Below, piece after piece: positions 57,901 to 64,000 of a stretch of DNA of 64,000 nucleotides. The stretch's first letter is position 1. The number at the start of each line of letters is the position of its first letter. Origin of the DNA: Fimbriimonadaceae bacterium (lineage in GTDB: Bacteria; Armatimonadota; UBA10988). The stretch lies in NCBI GenBank assembly GCA_020850355.1, contig JADZEX010000018.1:62001-126000 (forward strand), written 5' to 3'. The notes beneath the pieces are model-generated. The model was not told the DNA's origin and searched no databases. It saw nothing but the letters and a program-made list of their open reading frames with translations. A program made the translations under genes and the position numbers.

Positions 57901-58123
57901 GATCAGCGCGGCGCAGCCGGTCGACGTCAGCATCACCGGCTGGGACGCCCAGGCCGTGCAACTGCGCAGCAGCGCCGCAGCCACCTTGACGGTCGGCGGG
58001 CTGCGCCCGGGCGGCAGCTACCGGGTCACCGTGGCCGGCCAGACCAGCACGCGGGTCGCCACGGGCGGCAGCCTGCAGGTGACCGTCCCGGCTGCCGGGG
58101 AGGTCAGCCTGACCGCCCCCTGA
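54983..58123 (+). CDS. Very large secreted beta-rich protein of unknown function
   Basis: About 1046 aa; start chosen at the ATG with GGGAGAG 8 bases upstream. Signal peptide MITLALLSLLASDPAWA. I do not recognise a catalytic family. Residues about 140-270 look like a carbohydrate-binding beta-sandwich (TFDVSRSHEGWGNPHNVTLSRG ... KLTVRLRTDHGGGGAVYYGVNGQPIDGQFVLTFPVNGDS). Later come WNAGPYYWDAHLLDIPLL, WPLKQVSSIRFFLIYWHCSTGPSETTCWSIDSMTTKNAYFQIPDFRP and SFRWLNMSHFRGRN. The end is a fibronectin-type tail (GLRPGGSYRVTVAG). Its stop abuts the stop of the next gene (TGATCA). The surrounding glycoside hydrolases suggest it binds or acts on polysaccharide; it may be a new lyase or hydrolase. Confidence 0.65.
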   Translation: MITLALLSLLASDPAWATAAPAQLPPVTVRWLDHAQQETLLVQGARYECRLETLPLKITALRVDGQELLPAGGTVPTVVDAAGRRLTPAPADLLPAWDVWRGQRWQPATSARARMNVWNAGPYYWDAHLLDIPLLAPDEVAKYQAPLGPPLRTFDVSRSHEGWGNPHNVTLSRGPDCLRLTLTGEDPYLSLPACDLPGPVKLTVRLRTDHGGGGAVYYGVNGQPIDGQFVLTFPVNGDSAWHEYAVNLGQAGQRITALRFDPPGEAGVVDVAEARLSAVPRAEERPAPARGELVLHAQPDRLALELRVDPVAGRPAPQGWQLDLGSDLSSVSAGGQPLATVGGAALLGGPGVTLTGRQIGGRLSGARPGAWVVLRPTAGRPATEAMADDLRPLADSAAQVSDGHWLGYDPIAGFYRAVVDREGSAFSFDPAFHNPTRRMQLGLRLTGDQQRRQVLVRVAAGNGNLEAAALVDAHGFLLPTAAFVCKNFAGEREEPDDTGYGDVYFPLSLAPGEVKSCTVQPLTANWGIWPLKQVSSIRFFLIYWHCSTGPSETTCWSIDSMTTKNAYFQIPDFRPLSGPFWPGQPQHDCQHWPGWLQYNDLAGKLIYEQTTFDSIAPSLARFTMHYHTSDQTAKAKVEVVEVPQRDEMRTLVRLRYDWVKPLTITGDARRSFRWLNMSHFRGRNAELLWTAPDGSTARRAVPAKDDFVLLGEPMSPQAPFMASEGPGEKYGVVTLVQRFKARLGGREYDRPAVSAAFDAKDASAWLTVAAQQLVLQPGDYLEAEVLLMPHGEPSPAGFKAARERRRYGLEPLKLTVKTGTKVGDYPPQVRASNEVAAFRVEGGHGDVPLLVDGLSGWKLPLLWINGVWQDHQVHGGDGYQVQPDGAGGYRATFIAPHRDQQAFEALVTRASCTTDITTARDRNGRLELLAGAVGDWTLQAPAPFAPGTNNVRPGAPTISFQGRAAAVRQVPLEISAAQPVDVSITGWDAQAVQLRSSAAATLTVGGLRPGGSYRVTVAGQTSTRVATGGSLQVTVPAAGEVSLTAP

Positions 58124-61066
58124 TCACGGCACCCGCCGCAGCACCACCGCCAGGTCGTGCCGCAACGGCGGCAGCGACAAGGTCAGGTCGCCCTGCACCG
58201 CGACCGGCGGGCCGGCGGTCGCGGTGCCGCTGGCGGTGTCCCACCATTCGACCCGCCAGGTGCCCGCGGCCAGACCGGGGATCGTCACCTGCACGTGGCG
58301 CAGTTCGGCGGGTGGTTGGGCGGCCAGGTCGGCTTCCCAGGTGCTGGCCTCGTGGCGCAGCCACAGCAGGGCGACCTGGTCGGCACGCAGCCCAAGGGCC
58401 TGCACCGGCGGGAAGCGGCTGCTGCGGTAGTTGCTGAGGGTCAGGCGGCTGAGGCTGAGCCAGTCGCCGGCTGCGTTGCGGACCACGATCGTGTGCTCCC
58501 CGGCCGGTACGGCGATGCTGTAGTCGCGGTCGTAGTCGCACTGGTAGAGCTGCCACTGTTCCAGGTAGCGCGAGCCCTTCCACGGTCCGGCGCCGGCCGG
58601 GCCGGTCTGGAGGGCCTCGTCAACCAGCGGCTGGCCGTCCAGCAGAACCTGCAACTGGGCGTTGTTGCTGACCGTGCCGAGCCGCGCCGTGAACTGTCCC
58701 GGTGCGCGGTGGTTGGTCTGCAGCGTGATGCTGCTGGCCAGCTCGCCCGGGTTGTGGCGAGTCGGACTGCCGAGCGTGCTGCCCACGGCGCCGCCTTCCA
58801 CCCGACCGTCGGCGTGACAGACGAAGCGGTCGCTCTTGGTGCGGCCCCAGCCCACGCCAGGGGTGATCAGCAGGTCGCTGAAGGTCTCTGCCTCGGCGCT
58901 GTCACGCCGCAGGCTGACGCCGCTGAGCGGCTCGAACGGGTGCTGTGCCCAGTCGATGCTCGCCGCCAATCTGGCGACCGGCCCGAACTGCGGCCAGAGG
59001 TCCTTGGAGCCGACGTAGTTGTCCCAGTACCAGAGCATCCCGGTCCCGGCGCTGCCGGCGGCGAGGCAGCTCCAGAGCCCGTTGTGCAGGTTGCGCCCCG
59101 TGCCGCGCGGGTCGTACTTGCTGTCCGAGGTGCGCCAGTCGATCCCAAACTCGGCCACCAGGTAGGGCTTGTCGTAGACCCGGTGCGCCACGCTGGACTC
59201 GGCGAACTGGCCACTGAAGTCGGGAACGCTGCCGCTGTCGCCGTAGTGGTGGGTCATCGTGAAATCGACCTCTGGCAGCCGCCAGACCTCGGGCGTGCCG
59301 TAGGTGTTGCTGACCAGGTGGCGGTGCGGGTCGTGGGCCTGCAGCCAGGCCGCCATCTCTTGCACCCAGGGCGCCGGCGCGGTGTACTCGTTCCAGAACT
59401 CCCAGGCAAAGAGGTGCGGACTGTAGCCCCAGCGGGCCACCAGGTAGCGCAGGCGCTGCTGGTAGAGCTGCCGTGCCAGCGGGTTGGTGAAGAACTCCTC
59501 AGGCTTGGCACAGGGCCCGCCGTTGGCGGCGTTGTAGGGGTTGCTGACCCACATCCCCTCGTTGAAGTAGCCGGCGTCGGCCTTCAGCTCGCCGTAGGTG
59601 CCCAGGCAGAACATCAACTGGATCTCGCGCGCCGCAGCATGGTCGAGGATCTGGTCCAGCCGCCAGGCGTTGTCGAGCGCGTAGCGCCCCAGGCCCAGGT
59701 AGCCGCCGCGGCCCGGTTTGGCGGTCGGTGCCGGTGTCCACTCCAGGCCCTTCTCGTTGTTCGCCAACCAGAGCCGCGCCCAGTTGCCGCCCTGGTCGGC
59801 CAGGCCGTCAAACCACTTCCTGAAGTCGGCCAACGGCTGCGGCCCGCCGGACCAGCAGACGTTCAACCCGACCGCGAAGTAGGAGCGGCCGCTGTCGTAC
59901 TGGAAGTAGCGCGGCGCGGCGCGGCTGACTCGCACAAAGCCCGGCTGCGTCGACGCGGTGGCAGTGAACCTGACCGGCGGACAGGTGGCCGTGCCGCGGG
60001 CCTCACGGATACTGACCACCACCCGATGTACGCCCGGCACGGTCGGCGTCAGGCGGACTCGCCAACTGGCCGCGCCGGCCACGGTCAGCCGCTCCCGGCC
60101 AGCGCTCTGGCTGGCGGCGTAGGGCAGGTAGTAGAACCCAGGCAGGCGGTAGCTCGGGCCGCTGGGCGGGGTCACCTCGGCCGAAACGTCGACCTGCGCG
60201 GGATCGAACGGGTTGTCCCAGCTTCCGCTGACGTCGGCGGTCAGCTCGACGCGCTCGAAGACCGGCACCTGCGCCCGGTCGACGCTCACCGCGCCGGCCC
60301 GCAGCGCCGCGGTCGAGCGGAGCGACTCGACGCTCACGCTACGCTGCGCAGCCCGGCGGGCCGCCTGTTCCACGTCGGTCGCGCTGCTGGCCGTGACAGT
60401 CAGCGCGAAGCGCACGGTCTGGCCGGCGGCCAGCGTCCGTGCCGGCCCGGAGGAGGCGTGCAGCGCGAAGGCCGGCGAGCCAAACTGCCGGTCGTCCTGC
60501 AGCGCCAACGCCAGCCCCTCGACATCGATCCGCAGCGCCCGGCCGCTGGGATCCAGCAGCGCCAGCCAGGTCGCGCTGGGGTCGTCCCAGAAGCGGTACC
60601 CGGCGGCGTTCAGCGTGGCCGGCAGCAGGCCCTGCCGAACCTCGTCGCCGACCCCGATGAAGCGGGTCTGCCCGGCGTGGGGCGTCGCTGGGATGCTGCC
60701 CATCAGCAGGATGTTCTCGATCGCCACCGGCGCGGCCGGAGTCAGGGCGTACTCCAGCCGCAGGCCGGCCGGCTGCGGCACGGCGCGCAGCTCGAGCTGC
60801 GTCCGGGTGTCGTCCTGCTGCAACTGCGCCTGGTAGACCGTCGCGGCGCCATCGCGGGTCATCCGTACGCCGGCCGGCTCCAACTTGCGCTGCGCGCCGC
60901 GGTCACCGTTCCAGCCGGGCGCCGTCAGCGTCACCGCCAGGTCGCGCAAGAAGGGCTGCCCGTCCAGCAGCACGTGCGGCAGGACGCCGCGTCCGTCCGG
61001 CGCGGCCTCCCAGGCCGGCGCGGTCAGGGCCAGGCTGCCGAGTGCCAGCAAGCTGCTCCAGAGCAT
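58124..61066 (-). CDS. Secreted GH5-like glycoside hydrolase (clan GH-A) with N-terminal beta domains
   Basis: About 980 aa from the ATG at 61066 (GGGAG upstream; a GTG at 61069 is an alternative). Signal peptide MLWSSLLALGSLALTAPA. Residues about 20-250 are beta-rich. Residues about 280-390 resemble the DUF5060-type Ig-like module (VELTADVSGSWDNPFDPAQVDV, RLPGFYYLPY, WRVRLTPTVPGVHRVVVSIRE). Residues about 390-700 are a GH-A TIM barrel: YFAVGLNVCWSGG, RLWLANNEKGLEW, acid/base in FAWEFWNEYTAP, and nucleophile in YLVAEFGIDW. The C-terminal part has a CBM-like segment with LQTNHRAPGQFTARLGTVSNNAQ. It probably cleaves a beta-glycan such as mannan or cellulose-like polymer outside the cell. Confidence 0.78.
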   Translation of the reverse strand: MLWSSLLALGSLALTAPAWEAAPDGRGVLPHVLLDGQPFLRDLAVTLTAPGWNGDRGAQRKLEPAGVRMTRDGAATVYQAQLQQDDTRTQLELRAVPQPAGLRLEYALTPAAPVAIENILLMGSIPATPHAGQTRFIGVGDEVRQGLLPATLNAAGYRFWDDPSATWLALLDPSGRALRIDVEGLALALQDDRQFGSPAFALHASSGPARTLAAGQTVRFALTVTASSATDVEQAARRAAQRSVSVESLRSTAALRAGAVSVDRAQVPVFERVELTADVSGSWDNPFDPAQVDVSAEVTPPSGPSYRLPGFYYLPYAASQSAGRERLTVAGAASWRVRLTPTVPGVHRVVVSIREARGTATCPPVRFTATASTQPGFVRVSRAAPRYFQYDSGRSYFAVGLNVCWSGGPQPLADFRKWFDGLADQGGNWARLWLANNEKGLEWTPAPTAKPGRGGYLGLGRYALDNAWRLDQILDHAAAREIQLMFCLGTYGELKADAGYFNEGMWVSNPYNAANGGPCAKPEEFFTNPLARQLYQQRLRYLVARWGYSPHLFAWEFWNEYTAPAPWVQEMAAWLQAHDPHRHLVSNTYGTPEVWRLPEVDFTMTHHYGDSGSVPDFSGQFAESSVAHRVYDKPYLVAEFGIDWRTSDSKYDPRGTGRNLHNGLWSCLAAGSAGTGMLWYWDNYVGSKDLWPQFGPVARLAASIDWAQHPFEPLSGVSLRRDSAEAETFSDLLITPGVGWGRTKSDRFVCHADGRVEGGAVGSTLGSPTRHNPGELASSITLQTNHRAPGQFTARLGTVSNNAQLQVLLDGQPLVDEALQTGPAGAGPWKGSRYLEQWQLYQCDYDRDYSIAVPAGEHTIVVRNAAGDWLSLSRLTLSNYRSSRFPPVQALGLRADQVALLWLRHEASTWEADLAAQPPAELRHVQVTIPGLAAGTWRVEWWDTASGTATAGPPVAVQGDLTLSLPPLRHDLAVVLRRVP

Positions 61067-61088
61067 CACCGTCTCCCGTGGCCGCTGG

Positions 61089-63731
61089 TCAGCGGACCGC
61101 CACCTCGTACCACAGCGTGCGGTAGCGCGGGCCGATCTCGAAAGTCGCCCGGCCTTCGGCGGCCGCCGTCACCGGCACGGGCTCGCGCCGCTGCCCGCGC
61201 TCGTCGAGCGCCCAGACCGCGGTGCGGGCGGCCGGGCTGGCCAACGTGAACTGCGCTGGGATCCCTTCAACCAAGGTCGGCGCCGTGCCCCAGTTGCCGT
61301 TGACCGAGCGACGGTCGGGCCCAGTCCATTGCCAGCCGCTGTTCTCGACATCGCCGGTGGCGGTCAGCAGCACGCTGGCCACCCCGCCGCGCAGGTCGCC
61401 CTGCATCGCCGTCACCGTCAGCGCGCTCCAGCCGTCCTGGCGGGTCGGGCCAGGCGCGACGGTCAGGCCGCTCAGCTCGTAGCGCTGCCCGGCGCCGTAG
61501 CCAACCACCATCTTTGAGCGCGGCGTGTCGCAGGTCACCACGCCGCGTTGCGGTTGCGTGCGGTCCCAGCATAGTTCGCCGGTGTCCGAGACGATCCGCA
61601 ACCCCGCCACCGCGACCTGGTCGGGCCGTAGCGCGCCGGCCGGCGCCTGGCCGCCCTCCGGCACCAGGCTGATGCGGTGCCGCAGCGCAGTTGCGGGAGC
61701 GATGGCCGCGGGGCCGAGGTCGATCAGGTTCCAGCGCTGCTGCTCGGGCAGCAACTCCAGTTCCTGGGCCAGCGGCAACGGCGCACAGACGGTCTGCTGC
61801 GCCACCGCCACGTCGCCTCGGAGGAAGATCGCCGCCGCCGGCAGCAGCGTGACCATCTTTGGCGGGTGCTGGTCGATGTCGAACCAGCCCCGGATCATCG
61901 CGCAGTCGAAGTTGTTGCTCTGCGCATAGCGCGATGTCGAGAGGTAGTCCCAGTCCTGCAGGCAGGCGTACGGCGCGCGCAGCAGGCTGCCCTCACTGCC
62001 GTAGGTGTTGGTGGCCGGGAAGCCGTACTCCGTGATCGCGAAGGGCTTGCCCTCGACGCGGTGCCGCGCCAGGTCGGGCAGCAGGCCGCCCACCGCGTTG
62101 ACCGCGCTGATGTTGTTGACATACCAGTTGCTGCGGTCCCACGGCCGGCCGGGAAAGGCCGGGTGCTGCCAGTAGCCGTGCGTGTCGATCACGTCCAGCC
62201 GCGCCATCAGGTTCGGCGTGCTGCAGCCGACGACGGTCCCGATCACCGGGCAGCGCACGCCGAGGTCCTGTTTCAGGTAGCGCTGCAGCCGCTGCCAATA
62301 GCGGTCTTCGGTCTCCCACAGGAAGCGCGTCCAGTCGAGCCGCACCTGCCGCGCCCGTTGGCTTTGGGTCGCCACTACCAGGTTACCGAGGCGGCCGCCT
62401 TCGAGGCGTTCACCGTCGAGCAGGCCGGCGGTGCCGCCGGGCCGCAGGCTGAGGCCGGCCAGCCAGACGCTGCCGACCCGTTGCGGCGGATCCAGGCATA
62501 GCCGCACCCGGTCGTCGTCGACCGGGGGGTAGACCAGCCACCGGAAGGGCTGCCAGGTGGTGCTCAGCTTGAGGCGCTGGTCGCTGCCCAGCGAGCGCCA
62601 CGGCTCGTGCGCCATCGCCAGGCTGCCGGTGAGCACCCCCTCGCCGTCGGCGCGGGCCCAGCCGCTGATGGTGTAGGGCTGCTGACCGCGCACCGCCAGC
62701 CCGTGCTGCACCAGGCGTACATGCCAGCTCTGGGTGCCCGCGGCAGTCAGGTCGATCCGTACCGCCGCGCCGCCGGCCGGCTCGGGCGGCCCGTCGGTGG
62801 TCAGCGCCACGGTGGCCTTGGCCGGCTCGTGCTGCTCCAGCTCCCAGTTGGCCAGCGCGCCGCGCGGACCCGGATTGCGCAGCAACTCGGCACCGACCGG
62901 CCGAGCGCCGCCGTCCCAGGCGGCGGCCAGTTTCGCGGTGCTGCCGTAACGCTGCCGCAGCCAGGTGTTCCACTGGCCCTGAAGCTGCTGTTGAAAGACC
63001 GCCGGCAGGCTGTCGACTGTGCCCGCCAGCCAACCGTGCAGCAGGCCGTTCTCGTTGTTGATCTCGACCATCGCCACCGCCGGGTCGGCGGCGTAGGTCA
63101 GCCCGCTGTAGGCGTTGCGATGGCTCAGCAGCAGCCGCGCGTACTCCTCCTGCAGCCGCTGCTGGGCGTCGTCCCAGAAGCCGATCAGGTGGCGCCCCTG
63201 GTAGGGGTTCGGGAGCTGCTCAATCTCCGCGGGCAGCCCGTCCGCGGCGTTGAAGGGGCGGTAGTTGAGCAGACAAAGGTAGCTGTAGATGCCACGCCGC
63301 CGGAGCTGGTCGGTGAAGTAGTCCAACCGGTCCAGCATCGCCGGGTCGAAGGTCCGGGTGTCCTTGACATCGGCCGCCAGCAATCCGTTGGGGGAGCGTT
63401 GCTGGTCGATGATGTGGAACCGCACGATGTTGTTGCCGAACTTGGCCAACCGCGCGGCGACTTTCTCAGCCTGCTCGTGGGTCGGCAGCGCGGCGCTGTA
63501 GGTGAGGTCGATGCCGTGAAGACGCAGCCGCCGGCCGCCGACCTGCAGGTGGCCGTCACGACCGACCACCACGAAGCCGGCGGCGCCGGCCGGCCGCGGC
63601 AGCCAGCCGCTGAGGTCAGTCACGCCGGGCGCGGCATCGTCCCACGGCAGCACGAAGGGGAACAACGGCTCCGGGACGGCCCCGGCCGCGGTGACCAGCC
63701 ACAGCGCCAACAGCAGCCAACCAGCGCGCAT
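61089..63731 (-). CDS. Secreted GH-A clan glycoside hydrolase
   Basis: About 880 aa; the ATG at 63731 (GGGAG 6 bases upstream) gives a signal peptide MRAGWLLLALWLVTAAGAVPEP; a GTG at 63755 would overlap the previous stop. The TIM-barrel part (about 70-270) has LHGIDLTYSAALPTHEQAEKVAARLAKFGNNIVRFH, AMVEINNENGLLHGW (acid/base Glu) and, further on, GKPFAITEYGFPATN (nucleophile Glu). Between these lies an inserted CBM-like beta-sandwich (about 300-445: WELEQHEPAKATVALT ... SVWLAGLSLRPGG). It may act on galactan or a related glycan. Its promoter region is shared with the gene upstream, which ends 21 bases before the start, so this is the middle of an operon. Confidence 0.75.
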   Translation of the reverse strand: MRAGWLLLALWLVTAAGAVPEPLFPFVLPWDDAAPGVTDLSGWLPRPAGAAGFVVVGRDGHLQVGGRRLRLHGIDLTYSAALPTHEQAEKVAARLAKFGNNIVRFHIIDQQRSPNGLLAADVKDTRTFDPAMLDRLDYFTDQLRRRGIYSYLCLLNYRPFNAADGLPAEIEQLPNPYQGRHLIGFWDDAQQRLQEEYARLLLSHRNAYSGLTYAADPAVAMVEINNENGLLHGWLAGTVDSLPAVFQQQLQGQWNTWLRQRYGSTAKLAAAWDGGARPVGAELLRNPGPRGALANWELEQHEPAKATVALTTDGPPEPAGGAAVRIDLTAAGTQSWHVRLVQHGLAVRGQQPYTISGWARADGEGVLTGSLAMAHEPWRSLGSDQRLKLSTTWQPFRWLVYPPVDDDRVRLCLDPPQRVGSVWLAGLSLRPGGTAGLLDGERLEGGRLGNLVVATQSQRARQVRLDWTRFLWETEDRYWQRLQRYLKQDLGVRCPVIGTVVGCSTPNLMARLDVIDTHGYWQHPAFPGRPWDRSNWYVNNISAVNAVGGLLPDLARHRVEGKPFAITEYGFPATNTYGSEGSLLRAPYACLQDWDYLSTSRYAQSNNFDCAMIRGWFDIDQHPPKMVTLLPAAAIFLRGDVAVAQQTVCAPLPLAQELELLPEQQRWNLIDLGPAAIAPATALRHRISLVPEGGQAPAGALRPDQVAVAGLRIVSDTGELCWDRTQPQRGVVTCDTPRSKMVVGYGAGQRYELSGLTVAPGPTRQDGWSALTVTAMQGDLRGGVASVLLTATGDVENSGWQWTGPDRRSVNGNWGTAPTLVEGIPAQFTLASPAARTAVWALDERGQRREPVPVTAAAEGRATFEIGPRYRTLWYEVAVR

Positions 63732-63751
63732 CAGCGGCTCCCGCGGCGCCG

Positions 63752-64000
63752 TCACCGCCGCACCCGCAGCACCGTCGCGTCATTCGCCGCCAGCTCGCCG
63801 AGGTGACCGTAGAGCACGTCCTGCAACGCCCAGTCCGCCGCCAGGTGCAGCCGTGGGGGGCGGTCCTGCGGCGACTGGTTGAGCGCCACGATCAGCCGCT
63901 CGTCCGGCCCCAGCTCGTGCTCGGTCAGGGCCACCAGGGGATCGGCGCAGGCGGCCGCCCGGCCCAAGCGAGCCTCGCGTGAGAACTCCTCGTAAACCCG
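63752..64000 (-). CDS. C-terminal end of a further gene leaving the window
   Basis: Partial: the reading frame is open from 64000 to the stop at 63752. The visible 82 residues include ADPLVALTEHELGPDERLIVALNQS, LHLAADWALQDVLYGHLGELAANDATVLRVRR. This looks like the C-terminal beta-sandwich of a glycosidase (an aggregation or Greek-key domain after a TIM barrel) because of the pattern 'LIVALNQS ... VLRVRR'. The identity cannot be fixed from this piece. It overlaps an alternative start of the next gene, so it is probably cotranscribed with the glycosidase. Confidence 0.5.
   Translation of the reverse strand, partial: RVYEEFSREARLGRAAACADPLVALTEHELGPDERLIVALNQSPQDRPPRLHLAADWALQDVLYGHLGELAANDATVLRVRR

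Overview
The window is a high-GC, gene-dense bacterial chromosome segment. It holds about 48 protein genes and two tRNA genes, mostly with clear Shine-Dalgarno sequences. The strongest taxonomic hint is three tandem type IV prepilin-like proteins with an H-X9-DG C-terminal motif and a mature N-terminus [15 protein letters not shown]. That sequence is typical of Armatimonadota and is less usual in Planctomycetes or Verrucomicrobia. The many exported glycoside hydrolases, a sulfatase and a glycyl-radical-like enzyme also fit a polysaccharide degrader of that kind. The phylum is an inference, not a demonstration.

Region by region. 1-7.7 kb: end of cstA, a beta-propeller lipoprotein, a TM2 protein, a quinate-dehydrogenase-like/acyl-ACP-reductase-like pair, an atypical OmpR-type regulator, and an ArsR + CoA-disulfide-reductase/rhodanese operon. 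Two parS-type ParB sites follow at 7704-7764. 7.8-15 kb: two exported carbohydrate-active proteins, a Gfo/Idh/MocA oxidoreductase and a dGTPase. 15-19.7 kb: feoAB behind a DtxR-like box, then a minus-strand redox group (pirin, FMN reductase, MarR regulator). 19.7-27.5 kb: a long REP-like inverted repeat, a DPP-IV peptidase carrying a VHL-beta domain, a heparinase-like protein, an orphan secreted protein and an OFA-type transporter. 27.5-37.3 kb: exported metalloprotease, rpsF-ssb, SOD, DprA, an enolase-superfamily enzyme, an acyltransferase, a UDP-glucuronate-epimerase-like protein, a glycosyltransferase, a membrane protein and tRNA-Ala. 37.3-46.4 kb: GH42 beta-galactosidase, and a five-gene minus-strand unit with smc, a response regulator, a HEAT-repeat protein, a membrane-anchored helix-hairpin-helix protein and an Ala/Pro-rich lipoprotein. 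46.4-51 kb: glycyl-radical-like enzyme + sulfatase, and a CheW protein with an inserted CZB zinc domain. 51-54 kb: two tandem-repeat arrays, tRNA-Val and three prepilin-like genes. 54-64 kb: sirtuin, a very large secreted protein of unknown function and two secreted glycoside hydrolases, with a further partial gene leaving the window.

The regulatory layout is unusual. Three genes (TM2 protein, beta-galactosidase, second prepilin) have a Shine-Dalgarno that can pair with an upstream arm lying at or before the gene's own predicted transcription start. Read-through mRNA would then hide the ribosome site, while mRNA from the gene's own promoter would not. The tRNA-Val promoter has its -35 element inside the terminator hairpin of the preceding prepilin gene. 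The tRNA-Val terminator is itself amplified four times as 58-bp tandem units. Together these suggest a local strategy of insulating genes against read-through. This is inference from sequence only.
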